From positions 43,214 to 107,213 of the forward strand of contig JAJZRG010000007.1 of the NCBI GenBank assembly GCA_021802825.1: a stretch of DNA of 64,000 nt, given 5' to 3'. This document shows, piece by piece, positions 27,191-35,559 of the stretch. Positions within the stretch are counted from its first letter, which is position 1. Each line of letters begins with the position of its first letter. Made by a program: the position numbers and the translations under genes. This DNA is from Chloroflexota bacterium (GTDB lineage Bacteria > Chloroflexota > Limnocylindria > Limnocylindrales > CSP1-4). The notes beneath the pieces were generated by a model. That model searched no databases and was not told the DNA's origin. It was given only the letters and a program-made list of their open reading frames with translations.

Positions 27191-28132
27191 ATGCGGTTCG
27201 GGGCGGCGTTCTGGGTCCAGCGCACGGGGTGGCCCGAGCTGCGCGAGGCGGTCGCGGCGGCGGAGTCGGCGGGCTTCGACGACCTGTGGATCGACGACCA
27301 CCTGCTCTCCGACGAGGCCAACTGGCCGGACCCCAAGCTCGAGGGCTGGACGACCCTGGCAGCAGTCGCCGCCGTCACGACGCGGCCGCGGCTGGGGCTC
27401 ATGGTCGGCGCGAACACGCTGCGCAATCCCGGGCTCGTGGCGAAGATGGCGACGACGGTCGACCACATCTCCGGCGGCCGCGCCATCCTCGGGCTCGGCG
27501 CGGGCTGGTTCGAGCGCGAGCACGAGGCATTCGGGTTCGACTTCGGCTCAGGGTTCGGCGAGCGCCTCGACCGGCTGATCGAGGCCGTGCCGCTCGTCCG
27601 CCGGCTCCTCGACGGAGAGGAGGTCACCCACGAGGGGCGCTTCTACCGGTTCGATCGGGCGGTGTGCGCGCCGCAACCGGTCCAGCCGAGCCTGCCGATC
27701 CTGATCGGCGGCGCGGGGCCGCGCAAGACCATCCCGCTGATTGCGCGCTCAGCGGACATGTGGAACGCCTACGGCACTCCCGACGAGCTGGCGGCCGCGG
27801 ACGGGCTCCTGCGTGCGGCGTGCGAGACGGCGGGCCGCGACGAGCGAGAGATCGAGCGGACGACCAACGTCAACGTGGTGATCCGCGAGGACCGCGCGGC
27901 GGCCGTTTCGGCCTGGGACGCCTGGCACCGGGTGCACCTGCCGCACGGAGGCGAGGGTCAGCTCTCGGCCGGTGGCTCGGTCGCGGAGGTCGCCGCCGCC
28001 CTCCGCACCTATCGAGATGTCGGCTTCGGCCATGTCGTACTCATCTTCCGGACCCCGTGGGACCTCGCGACCATCGAGCGCCTGCCGGAGCTGCGAGCCG
28101 CACTCGCCGACGATCGTGCCAGGCTTGGCTGA
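27191..28132 (+). CDS. LLM-class (F420-dependent-type) oxidoreductase
   Basis: The product is 313 aa with an excellent ribosome site (AGGAGGTGATCGGCC-ATG). It is a luciferase-like TIM barrel. Features are the N-terminal MRFGAAFWVQ strand, DLWIDDHLLS, RPRLGLMVGANTLRNPGLVAKM, SGGRAILGLGAGW and the C-terminal GFGHVVLIFRTPW. These match actinobacterial/chloroflexotal F420-dependent LLM enzymes, which hydride-reduce or oxidise diverse small molecules. The substrate is not predictable, and FMN use is an alternative. Confidence 0.85.
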   Translation: MRFGAAFWVQRTGWPELREAVAAAESAGFDDLWIDDHLLSDEANWPDPKLEGWTTLAAVAAVTTRPRLGLMVGANTLRNPGLVAKMATTVDHISGGRAILGLGAGWFEREHEAFGFDFGSGFGERLDRLIEAVPLVRRLLDGEEVTHEGRFYRFDRAVCAPQPVQPSLPILIGGAGPRKTIPLIARSADMWNAYGTPDELAAADGLLRAACETAGRDEREIERTTNVNVVIREDRAAAVSAWDAWHRVHLPHGGEGQLSAGGSVAEVAAALRTYRDVGFGHVVLIFRTPWDLATIERLPELRAALADDRARLG

Positions 28133-28296
28133 CCAGCCTCGCCGGGCTCCTGGCCCGTCCCCGGCGCGCGCCGCTGCCGGATCGGGCCTTGTCGAGCGGG
28201 AGCCGCGCGGCAAACCCCGGCGCCGTGGCCGGACGACGCACGCGGTGGAGCGACTGGCACCCACCTGTGCCACGACCCGCGGGGCCAGGGAAGGCC

Positions 28297-28560
28297 GTGG
28301 CTGACCAGCCCGATCCGTGCTTCGTCGCCGTCGCCGAGGTGCGCGCGAACGGCGGCGAGATCGTCTATCGAGGGCCGTTGCGCGCGGATGACGCCCACTG
28401 GGCAAGCGAGGCCGCGCGGCTCCACCGCGGCCTGCGGATCCGCGACGCGGCGGACCCCGACCCGAGGTCTTGGGTCGCGCTGGTGTTCCCCGACGGCAGC
28501 GTTCGGCTCAGCCCGCCGGTCGCCCGCTCCCGCTGGTGGCGGCAGGACCGCGGTGCCTAG
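28297..28560 (+). CDS. small hypothetical protein
   Basis: The product is 87 aa from a GTG at 28297 preceded by AGGGAAGG. The sequence looks like a real folded domain (FVAVAEVRANGGEIVYRGPL, then SWVALVFPDGSVRLSP) with alternating strands. It lies 164 bp after the LLM gene on the same strand and converges on the ABC permease. No family recognised. Confidence 0.45.
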   Translation: MADQPDPCFVAVAEVRANGGEIVYRGPLRADDAHWASEAARLHRGLRIRDAADPDPRSWVALVFPDGSVRLSPPVARSRWWRQDRGA

Positions 28561-28582
28561 CGCAGCCCGGTGCCGGGGGTGA

Positions 28583-29683
28583 CTACTCCCAGCGGAACGT
28601 CCGAGCGGCGATCCCCAGGCACACCACCAGCCAGCCGGCGAGGATCGCGATGTCCACGCCCAGCGGCGCGACCTGCGTCCCGTTCACCATCACCTGGCGC
28701 ATCGCGTCGCCGAGGTACGTGAGCGGCAGGAATCGCGCGATGGTCTGGAGGAACCCGGGCAGGAAGTCGAACGGGAAGAAGATCCCCGACAGGAACATCA
28801 TCGGCATCTGGACGATCTGGACGACGCCGGTGGCCTGCTCCTCGGTCTTGAGGAGCGAGGCGAGCGCGAAGCCGATCGCGAGGAACGACCCCGCGCCGAG
28901 CAGGACCACGCCGACCACCGCGAGCAGGTTGCCGATGATCCGGACGTCGAAGAACACGTAGCCGATGCCCAGGATCAGCACGGCGTCCACGAGCGCGACC
29001 ATCAGCCGCAGGAGCACGTTGCTGCCCACCAGCTTCCAGCGCGCCAGCGGGGTGGCGCCCAAGCGCTTGAGGATCCCCTTCTCGCGCTGCTGGACGAGCG
29101 GGATCGCCGCGAACACGCCCAGCTGCATCAGGGCCATGGCCAGGATGCTCGGGACCAGGTAGGCGACCTGGCTGATCGTGGCGGACTGGAGGGACAGCCG
29201 GCTGACCGTGACGACGGGCGAGCCGCCGACCGCCTGGAGGTTGACGCCGTTGGCCACCTGCGACACGACGCCCTCGACCACCTGCGTGGTCTGGCTGCGC
29301 GACGGATCGCCGTAAACCTGGATCGCGACGGACGCCCTGCCGCCCGAACGCGCCTGCGCCAGCGCCTCGCCGAGGCCCTTGGGGATGACGATGACGGCCG
29401 ACACCTCGCCGCGCTGCATCGCCGCCTTCTCATCGTCCGCGGAGCCGTCACGCAGGCTCAGCAGTTGGACGCTGCCGAAGGCCTGGCGGAGGCCCGCCGA
29501 CGCGGCCGAGCCGTCCTGATCCGCGTAGCCGACGGGGATCTTGGTGTCGGCACCGCCGCCGCCGAAGATCCAGCCGAACAGGAACACGAACATGATCGGG
29601 AAGAAGATCGTCCAGAACAGGGCCGCGCGATCGCGCACCAGGCTCCTGATGTTGGCGACGGTGAGGCCGATCAGGCTTCGCAT
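28583..29683 (-). CDS. ABC-2 type transporter permease
   Basis: The product is 366 aa. One N-terminal membrane helix (LFWTIFFPIMFVFLFGWIF) is followed by a ~150-residue extracytoplasmic domain, then five C-terminal helices including REKGILKRLGATPLARW and the conserved MPMMFLSGIFFPFDFLPGFL. This is the ABC-2/YhgE-like permease of drug, lipid or polymer exporters. It lies 10 bp after the ATPase gene and forms a transporter with it. Confidence 0.9.
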   Translation of the reverse strand: MRSLIGLTVANIRSLVRDRAALFWTIFFPIMFVFLFGWIFGGGGADTKIPVGYADQDGSAASAGLRQAFGSVQLLSLRDGSADDEKAAMQRGEVSAVIVIPKGLGEALAQARSGGRASVAIQVYGDPSRSQTTQVVEGVVSQVANGVNLQAVGGSPVVTVSRLSLQSATISQVAYLVPSILAMALMQLGVFAAIPLVQQREKGILKRLGATPLARWKLVGSNVLLRLMVALVDAVLILGIGYVFFDVRIIGNLLAVVGVVLLGAGSFLAIGFALASLLKTEEQATGVVQIVQMPMMFLSGIFFPFDFLPGFLQTIARFLPLTYLGDAMRQVMVNGTQVAPLGVDIAILAGWLVVCLGIAARTFRWE

Positions 29684-29693
29684 CGTCGGTCTC

Positions 29694-30623
29694 CTAGTCG
29701 CGCAGCGCTCGACCGGTGAGGTCGAGGAAGACGTCTTCGAGGGTCGCCTGGCGGATCCCCAGGTTGTGGGGCTCGAGGCTGAGGCCGTCGGCCGTCGCCA
29801 GCAGCGCGCCGATCGTGGCGGCCACGTCCGTCGAGTACAGCACGGTCTGGCCGTCTTCCTGGGCCGTGCGGGTGACGCCGCCCAGGTGCGCCAGGTCCGC
29901 CACGGGGAGCCGCGGGTTGCTGTCGAAGAACACGGCCCGCTCCCTGAACCGGCGGCCGATCAGCTCCTTCACTGGACCCATCTCGAGGATGTGGCCGTGG
30001 TCCATGATCGCCACCCGGTCGCACAGCTCGGTGGCCTCCTCCATGTAGTGCGTCGTGAGCATCACCGTCTTGCACTGAGCCTGGAGGCCCTTGATCAGCT
30101 CCCACAGCGACCGACGTGCCTGCGGATCGAGGCCGGTCGTGGGCTCATCGAGGAACACCAACTCTGGATCGTTGACCAGGGCGAGGGCGATCGACAGGCG
30201 CTGCTGCTGCCCTCCGGACAGGTTCATCGACCAGGCCTTGGCGCGCTCGCCGAGGTCGACAGCGTCGATGAGCTGCGTGGTCGGCATACTGCGGCTGAAG
30301 AACGTGCCGAACAGGTCGATGAGCTCGGTCACGGTGAGCCGCGGGTACAGCGACACGCTCTGCAGCTGGACCCCGATCCGCTCCTTGATCGCCGTCTGGT
30401 GGCGGCTCACGTCCAGGCCGAACACCTCCACGGTGCCGGAGTCCGGTGTCCGGATGCCCTCGAGGACCTCGATCGTGGTGGTCTTGCCCGCCCCGTTAGG
30501 CCCGAGCATCCCGAAGACCTCGCCCCGCGCGACCTCGAACGAGACGCCGTCAACCGCCTTCACGTCGCCGTAGTGGCGACGCAGGCCAGCAACTCGAATG
30601 ACCGGCTCCCCACCTTGCGCCAT
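29694..30623 (-). CDS. ABC transporter ATP-binding protein (ABC-2 exporter)
   Basis: The product is 309 aa from the ATG at 30623 (ribosome site AAGGAGAGAG). Walker A GPNGAGKTT is at 41-49; Q-loop, signature LSGGQQQR, Walker B LVFLDEPTTGLD and the H-loop region (TTHYMEEA) are all present. The C-terminal extension is typical of CcmA/DrrA-type ATPases. It drives export through the neighbouring permease; the cargo is unknown. It is 250 bp downstream of hemY on the same strand, so haem-related cargo is possible but unsupported. Confidence 0.92.
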   Translation of the reverse strand: MAQGGEPVIRVAGLRRHYGDVKAVDGVSFEVARGEVFGMLGPNGAGKTTTIEVLEGIRTPDSGTVEVFGLDVSRHQTAIKERIGVQLQSVSLYPRLTVTELIDLFGTFFSRSMPTTQLIDAVDLGERAKAWSMNLSGGQQQRLSIALALVNDPELVFLDEPTTGLDPQARRSLWELIKGLQAQCKTVMLTTHYMEEATELCDRVAIMDHGHILEMGPVKELIGRRFRERAVFFDSNPRLPVADLAHLGGVTRTAQEDGQTVLYSTDVAATIGALLATADGLSLEPHNLGIRQATLEDVFLDLTGRALRD

Positions 30624-30873
30624 CTCTCTCCTTGCCCACGAGCGATCTGCCGGATCCGCGTCGCCGCGGCTCGCCGAGGTCCCGGCCGCGCCTGGCGGGC
30701 ACTTGCGGCGGACGAGCTCGGAGGCAGCGTGCACGAGCACGGGCCGCGGCCAGACTGACAGGGCTGTCCGGACGGTGTTCGCTGACGAGGGCGAGGGCCG
30801 TCCACGCCTGCCGATACTACGCCAAGCCGAGCGCTGGGCGCCCGCCTTGTCGCCCCCTTGGACGGTGTCGCCG

Positions 30874-32325
30874 TTACCCCGGCGCGACCGTCCTCGCGGT
30901 CGACGCCTCGCCCAGACCCCGCGCTCCCAGCCGCTCGGCCACGCGCCCAGCGGCCGCCTGGCCCTGCGCAATGCAGTCGGGCAGACCCACACCGCGGTAC
31001 GAGGCGCCGGCCAGGGTCACCGCGGGCCACGCCCCCATCGCGGCCTCCACCGCGGCCACGCGGTCGAGGTGCCCAACCGTATAGCGCGGCATCGCGCGCT
31101 CGTAGCGGTCGGTGCGGACCAGCACGGGGTCTCCCGCGATCAACAGTGTCCGCTCCGCGTCGGCGCGCGCGGCGCTGACCAGGGCCGCCTCGGGGAGGGT
31201 CGTGGAGGGCCCCTCGTCGCGGACGAACATGCGGAGCAGCACGGTGTCGGCGGGCGCGCGGTCGGCCCACTTCTCCGAGGACCACGTGCAGGCGGCGATC
31301 GGCCCGCCCTCGGACCGCGGCACGAGGTAGCCGTGGCCTCGCAGCTCGTGTCCCACGCGCTCGCGAGGGTACGAGAGGGTCACCAGGACCGAGGTGCCGT
31401 GGGGGATGGCCTCGAGGTGGCGCGCCACCATCGGCAGCGGCTCGGCGAGCAGCGCGGCCGCGGCATTGGCCGGCGTGGCGATCACCACCGCGTCGAACCG
31501 GGCGGACGACCCGTCGGCGAACGCTGCACTCACACCGGCGCCCGAACGGGTCAGCCACCGCACCCCGAAATCGGTTCGCAGGTCCGCCCCCAGCTCGCTG
31601 GCAGACGCGGCGACCGCTCGGGTGAGCCCATCCAGACCGCCGCGGAGCGAAACGAACGCCCCCAGGGGCTTCGCGCCGGGGCTCGCAGCCGCGCGCTTCG
31701 CCGCCGCCGCGCGCATCTTGCGCCCGTCCGCGAGCCCTGCGAGCAGCAGCGATCGGTGCTCGCGCTCGGCCGTGCGCAGCGTCGGCACCACCGCATCGAG
31801 CGAGAGCTCGTCGATCGGCGTCCCGTACACGCCGCCCACCAGCGGCCCCGCGAGCCGCTCCACGAGGGGGTTGCCCAGCCGCCCGCGCAGGTACACGCCG
31901 ACGGCGATGTCATCGGCCGGCATCGAGCGCGGCGCCACAAGGTCCTTGGCCATGCGCAGCTTCTCGGGCCATGAGAACAGGCGTGTCCGGGCGAACGGCA
32001 GGAAGCGCGTCGGGAGCACAAGGCCGAGCCCCTCGGGCATTGGCACCAGGCGCCCCCGGTGGCGGATGTAGACCGCCCTGGTCCCCGCCGTCCCGACCAG
32101 CTCCCCGCCCAGCCCGAGCTCGCGAGCGAGGGCAGTCCCCGTCGGGCGCGTGGCCAGGAACGAGTCCGGCCCGTGCTCCACCGTGAATCCGCCGGCGTGC
32201 TCGGTGAAGACCTTGCCGCCCAGTCTCGGGCCGGCCTCCGCGAGCAGGACGGGCACGCCGTCGAGGGCCAGCGACCGGGCTGCGACCAGCCCGGTGATGC
32301 CACCCCCGACGACGAGCACCCGCAT
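30874..32325 (-). CDS. hemY: coproporphyrinogen III / protoporphyrinogen oxidase
   Basis: The product is 483 aa. It is an FAD amine-oxidase-fold enzyme that oxidises a porphyrinogen to a porphyrin with oxygen; given the HemQ present, the substrate is most likely coproporphyrinogen III (CgoX role). The N-terminal FAD motif GGGITGLVAARSL, the EAGPRLGGKVFTE loop, GPDSFLA, the central LSLDAVVPTL region and the C-terminal FAD contact ASYRGVGLPDCIAQG are present. It is the last gene of the hem operon, 10 bp after the radical SAM gene. Confidence 0.93.
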   Translation of the reverse strand: MRVLVVGGGITGLVAARSLALDGVPVLLAEAGPRLGGKVFTEHAGGFTVEHGPDSFLATRPTGTALARELGLGGELVGTAGTRAVYIRHRGRLVPMPEGLGLVLPTRFLPFARTRLFSWPEKLRMAKDLVAPRSMPADDIAVGVYLRGRLGNPLVERLAGPLVGGVYGTPIDELSLDAVVPTLRTAEREHRSLLLAGLADGRKMRAAAAKRAAASPGAKPLGAFVSLRGGLDGLTRAVAASASELGADLRTDFGVRWLTRSGAGVSAAFADGSSARFDAVVIATPANAAAALLAEPLPMVARHLEAIPHGTSVLVTLSYPRERVGHELRGHGYLVPRSEGGPIAACTWSSEKWADRAPADTVLLRMFVRDEGPSTTLPEAALVSAARADAERTLLIAGDPVLVRTDRYERAMPRYTVGHLDRVAAVEAAMGAWPAVTLAGASYRGVGLPDCIAQGQAAAGRVAERLGARGLGEASTARTVAPG

Positions 32326-32335
32326 CGGGGCGCCC

Positions 32336-33550
32336 TCAGGCTAGGCCGTACGCCGGCGCGTTCCCGGTGGGGACGTACGGGCAGAGCGGGTCGGCCTCTA
32401 GCGGGTCGCCGGTCCGTGCATAGGCGCGGGCGCGGGAGCCGCCGCACACGCGGCCGTACTCGCACATCCCGCAGCGGCCCTTGAAGCCCTCGGGGTTGCG
32501 CAGCGCGAGCATGACCTCGTGGTCGCGGTACAGCTCCACGATCGAAGACGTCCGGACATTGCCCAGCGGGATCGGCAGGAAGCCCGACGGGTTGACCGTG
32601 CCGTCGTGGTTGATGAACACGATGCCGTTGCCGTCGCGAATGCCGAAGCCGCGTCCCACCGAGGTCCGCAGGATCTCGTCCGCGGACATCCCGGCCGCCT
32701 GCATGGTCTTGATCGCCAGCCGGCGATAGTGGGTGGCCTCGGTGGTCTTGATCTGGAACGGCGAGCGCTTCACGAGCGAGAAGGCCCAGGCGTTGAGGCG
32801 CTCGGAGTCGGCCGGGCTGACCTCGTGGAGCGAGCTGCCGCGCCCCGTCGTGATCAGCATGAACAGGCTCCAGCGCATGATGTCCATCGTGAGCATCAGC
32901 TCGTAGATCGCGGGCAGGTCTGCCAGCGTCTCGTCGGTGACGAGCGTGTTGACCTGGATGGGCAGGCCCACCTCGCGCGCCCACTTCGCCGCCTGGAGCG
33001 TCTTCTCGAACGTCCCGGGGACCATCCGGAAGCCGTCGTGGCGCGCGGCGTCGGAGCCGTCGATGGACAGCGAGATGTTCTGGACGCCCGCCTCGTGGAG
33101 GCTGGCCATGACCTCGCGGGTGAGCAGGTCCGTGGCCGCCGGCGCGAGCGACGCGCCGATCCCCCGCTCCGTCGCGGCGCAGACGAGGTCGTGGAGGTCC
33201 GGCCGGTTGAGCGGGTCGCCGCCGGTGAGCACGAGGTGCGGGTAGGGGCGACCGAACTTGGTGATCTCGTCGAGGAGGCGGTAGCCCTCCTCGGTGGTGA
33301 GCTCGAGCGGGTTGCGCTCCGGCTGGGCCGTGGCGCGGCAGTGGCGGCAGGCGAGTCCGCAGGCGAGGGTCGTCTCCCAGTAGACGAGCATCGGCGCGCG
33401 GTCGTAGACAAAGCCCTCGGCGCGGACCGCGCCGACGCCGGTGATGCCGGGATGACCGGGATGGCCGCCGCCCGGGTGCGCTCCCGGGTGCCCGCCACCG
33501 GGATGGCCGGCCGGCTGTCCGCCCGGCGTGTTGTCGATCGTGGCGGTCAC
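32336..33550 (-). CDS. AhbD-like radical SAM/SPASM protein with His-rich N-terminus
   Basis: The product is 404 aa. The radical SAM cluster C64-x3-C68-x2-C71 (CGLACRHC) is followed by LVLTGGDPLNRPDL and a SPASM-type C-terminal cysteine set (CGMCEYGRVCGGSRARAYA, and a later LCPY). It resembles the TIGR04053/AhbD-like family; AhbD decarboxylates Fe-coproporphyrin III to haem without oxygen. Its place between hemH and hemY supports a haem role. Residues 10-35 are Gly/Pro/His repeats with five His (16-33), suggesting metal binding. Whether it is a second, anaerobic coprohaem decarboxylase or a haem modifier is open. Confidence 0.85.
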   Translation of the reverse strand: MTATIDNTPGGQPAGHPGGGHPGAHPGGGHPGHPGITGVGAVRAEGFVYDRAPMLVYWETTLACGLACRHCRATAQPERNPLELTTEEGYRLLDEITKFGRPYPHLVLTGGDPLNRPDLHDLVCAATERGIGASLAPAATDLLTREVMASLHEAGVQNISLSIDGSDAARHDGFRMVPGTFEKTLQAAKWAREVGLPIQVNTLVTDETLADLPAIYELMLTMDIMRWSLFMLITTGRGSSLHEVSPADSERLNAWAFSLVKRSPFQIKTTEATHYRRLAIKTMQAAGMSADEILRTSVGRGFGIRDGNGIVFINHDGTVNPSGFLPIPLGNVRTSSIVELYRDHEVMLALRNPEGFKGRCGMCEYGRVCGGSRARAYARTGDPLEADPLCPYVPTGNAPAYGLA

Positions 33551-33562
33551 GGAACGCTCCTC

Positions 33563-34486
33563 CTAGGCGGTCGCCGCGCTGCCCAGCGCCGCGAGCGCGA
33601 CGTCGGCGAGACCGGCGATGAAGACGGGGTCGGTGTTCATGGATCGGGCGCGCTCGAGGTGGATCCCCACCTCCCGGGCGACGGCCTGCGCCTCGATGTC
33701 GATGTCGTAGAGGACCTCGAGGTGGTCTGCGACGAAGCCGACGGGGCGGACGACCATCTCGGTCACGCCGTCCGCCGCGAGACGCCGGATCTCGTCGAGG
33801 ATGTCCGGGCCGAGCCAGGGCTCGCCCGTCCGCCCGGCCGACTGGAAGCTGAACGTGTAGTCGTCGAGGCCCAGCTTCAGGGCCACCAGCGTGGCCGTCG
33901 CGAGCAGCTCGTCGGGGTACGGGTCGCCCTCGGCCACGACGCGCGCCGGCAGGCTGTGGGCGCTGAACATGACGGTGACGCGCGACGGGTCGGCGAAGCG
34001 GTCGAGCGCCTCGCGGGTCGTGGTCGCCAGCGCCTCGATGAACCGCGGCGTGTCGTGCCAGCTCTCGACGAAGACGACCTCGGGGGCGTTCGCGAGTCCC
34101 GCCAGTCCCGCGTCCACGGCGCGCCGGTAGCCTGCGGCATTGGACGACTTCTGGGGGGCGAGCGGGATCGCCACGATCCGCTCCACCCCGTCGGCTGCCA
34201 TCGTCTTGACGACGTCGCCGATCCAGGGCGCGATGTGCCGCATCGCCGCGTACACGCGCATCGGGGTGCCTCGGGCGATGAGCTCGGCCTCGAGGGCCGC
34301 CCGCTGCCCCTCGACGATCCGGCTCAGGGGCGACCCGCCGCCGATCGCGCGGTAGCGGTCCTTGAGCTCCTCGAGCAGGTGCGGCGGCGGTGGCGAGCCG
34401 CGTCGGATGTCGGTGTAGTAGGCCTCGACCTGGTCGAGACTGTCAGGGCTGCCGTAGGCCATCAGCAGGACGGCTTGGTGAGTCAC
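33563..34486 (-). CDS. hemH: ferrochelatase (coproporphyrin type)
   Basis: The product is 307 aa. It starts at a GTG overlapping the hemE stop (GTGA). It inserts Fe2+ into a porphyrin; with HemQ present the substrate is probably coproporphyrin III (CpfC). The catalytic His is in FSAHSLP, and YDIDIEAQ near the C-terminus carries the conserved acidic residue. There is no [2Fe-2S] C-terminal cysteine set, and the protein looks soluble and monomeric. Confidence 0.94.
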   Translation of the reverse strand: MTHQAVLLMAYGSPDSLDQVEAYYTDIRRGSPPPPHLLEELKDRYRAIGGGSPLSRIVEGQRAALEAELIARGTPMRVYAAMRHIAPWIGDVVKTMAADGVERIVAIPLAPQKSSNAAGYRRAVDAGLAGLANAPEVVFVESWHDTPRFIEALATTTREALDRFADPSRVTVMFSAHSLPARVVAEGDPYPDELLATATLVALKLGLDDYTFSFQSAGRTGEPWLGPDILDEIRRLAADGVTEMVVRPVGFVADHLEVLYDIDIEAQAVAREVGIHLERARSMNTDPVFIAGLADVALAALGSAATA

Positions 34487-35559
34487 AGGGACGCTCCGTG
34501 GTCGTGGACGAGGTCAACGAGTCGGCGCAGCTGGTCGGGGTCCGTCCCGGGCAGCACGCCATGGCCGAGGTTGAACACGTGGCCCGCTCGTCGGGCGTTC
34601 TGCTCGAGGACCCAGCGCGCCTGCTCCTCGACGCCCTCCCAGGGCCCCAGCAGCAGCGTCGGGTCGAGGTTCCCCTGGACAGCCCGCCCGCCCACGATGC
34701 GCCGGCCCTCGGACAGCGCGACCCGCCAGTCGAGGCCGATCACGTCGCCGCCCGCGGACGCCTGGAGGGCGAGGATCCCCGCCGTCCCCACGCCGAAGTG
34801 GATCGACGGCACGCCGAGGCCCGCGATGCCCTCGAACAGGCGGCGCATGTGGGGCCACAGCCGGCGCTCATAGTCGAGCGGGGAGAGCCCGCCGACCCAG
34901 CTGTCGAACACCTGGACGGTCTCGACCCCAGCCGCCACCTGCGCCCGAAGGTACGCGATCGTGGCGGTGACGAGGCGGTCCAGGAGCCGCGCCCAGGTCT
35001 CGGGCTCCGCGTGCATGAGCGCCTTGGTCTTCCCGAAGTCGCGCGACGGCCCGCCCTCGACGAGGTAGCACGCGAGCGTGAACGGCGCCCCGGCGAAGCC
35101 GATGAGCGGCACCGGCGACTCGCGCCGGATGAGCGAGATCGCCTCCAGTAGGGGCGCCACGGCGGCCTCGGGCTCGAAGGCGCGCAGTGCCGCCACGTCT
35201 GCATCCGTGCGCACCGGGTGCTCGATCACCGGTCCCCGACCCTCGACGATGTCGAACGCCACGCCCATCCCCGCGAGCGGCGTGGTGATGTCGGCGAACA
35301 GGATCGCCGCGTCCACGCCCAGCCGGCGCACGGGCTGGAGCGTGACCTCGGTGCACAGGGCGGCGTCACGGGTGATCTCGAGCAGCGTCGCCCGCTCTCG
35401 GATGGCGCGGTACTCGGGCAGGGCGCGGCCCGCCTGGCGCATGAACCAGACGGGCGTGGCGTCAACGGATTGACCGCGGACGGCGCGCAGGAACCTGGCG
35501 TCGGGACGGGCCGCGGGGCCGGCGGGCGGAGCAGTGGGCTGGGACGCGGGGGCGGTCAT
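34483..35559 (-). CDS. hemE: uroporphyrinogen decarboxylase
   Basis: The product is 358 aa from the ATG at 35559. It converts uroporphyrinogen III to coproporphyrinogen III. The signature TPVWFMRQAGRALPEYRAIR (substrate-binding Arg residues) is intact, as are FADITTPLAGMG, GFAGAPFTLACYLVEGG and the C-terminal FNLGHGVLPGTDP. The ATG overlaps the hemL stop (ATGA) and its own stop overlaps hemH. The first ~20 residues are a non-conserved Pro/Ala stretch. Confidence 0.95.
   Translation of the reverse strand: MTAPASQPTAPPAGPAARPDARFLRAVRGQSVDATPVWFMRQAGRALPEYRAIRERATLLEITRDAALCTEVTLQPVRRLGVDAAILFADITTPLAGMGVAFDIVEGRGPVIEHPVRTDADVAALRAFEPEAAVAPLLEAISLIRRESPVPLIGFAGAPFTLACYLVEGGPSRDFGKTKALMHAEPETWARLLDRLVTATIAYLRAQVAAGVETVQVFDSWVGGLSPLDYERRLWPHMRRLFEGIAGLGVPSIHFGVGTAGILALQASAGGDVIGLDWRVALSEGRRIVGGRAVQGNLDPTLLLGPWEGVEEQARWVLEQNARRAGHVFNLGHGVLPGTDPDQLRRLVDLVHDHGASL

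Noticed and set aside
32519..34873. 784-residue plus-strand open frame across hemE, hemH and the radical SAM gene
   Set aside because: It is antisense to three certain genes, has low-complexity Val/Arg/His composition and no recognisable domain.
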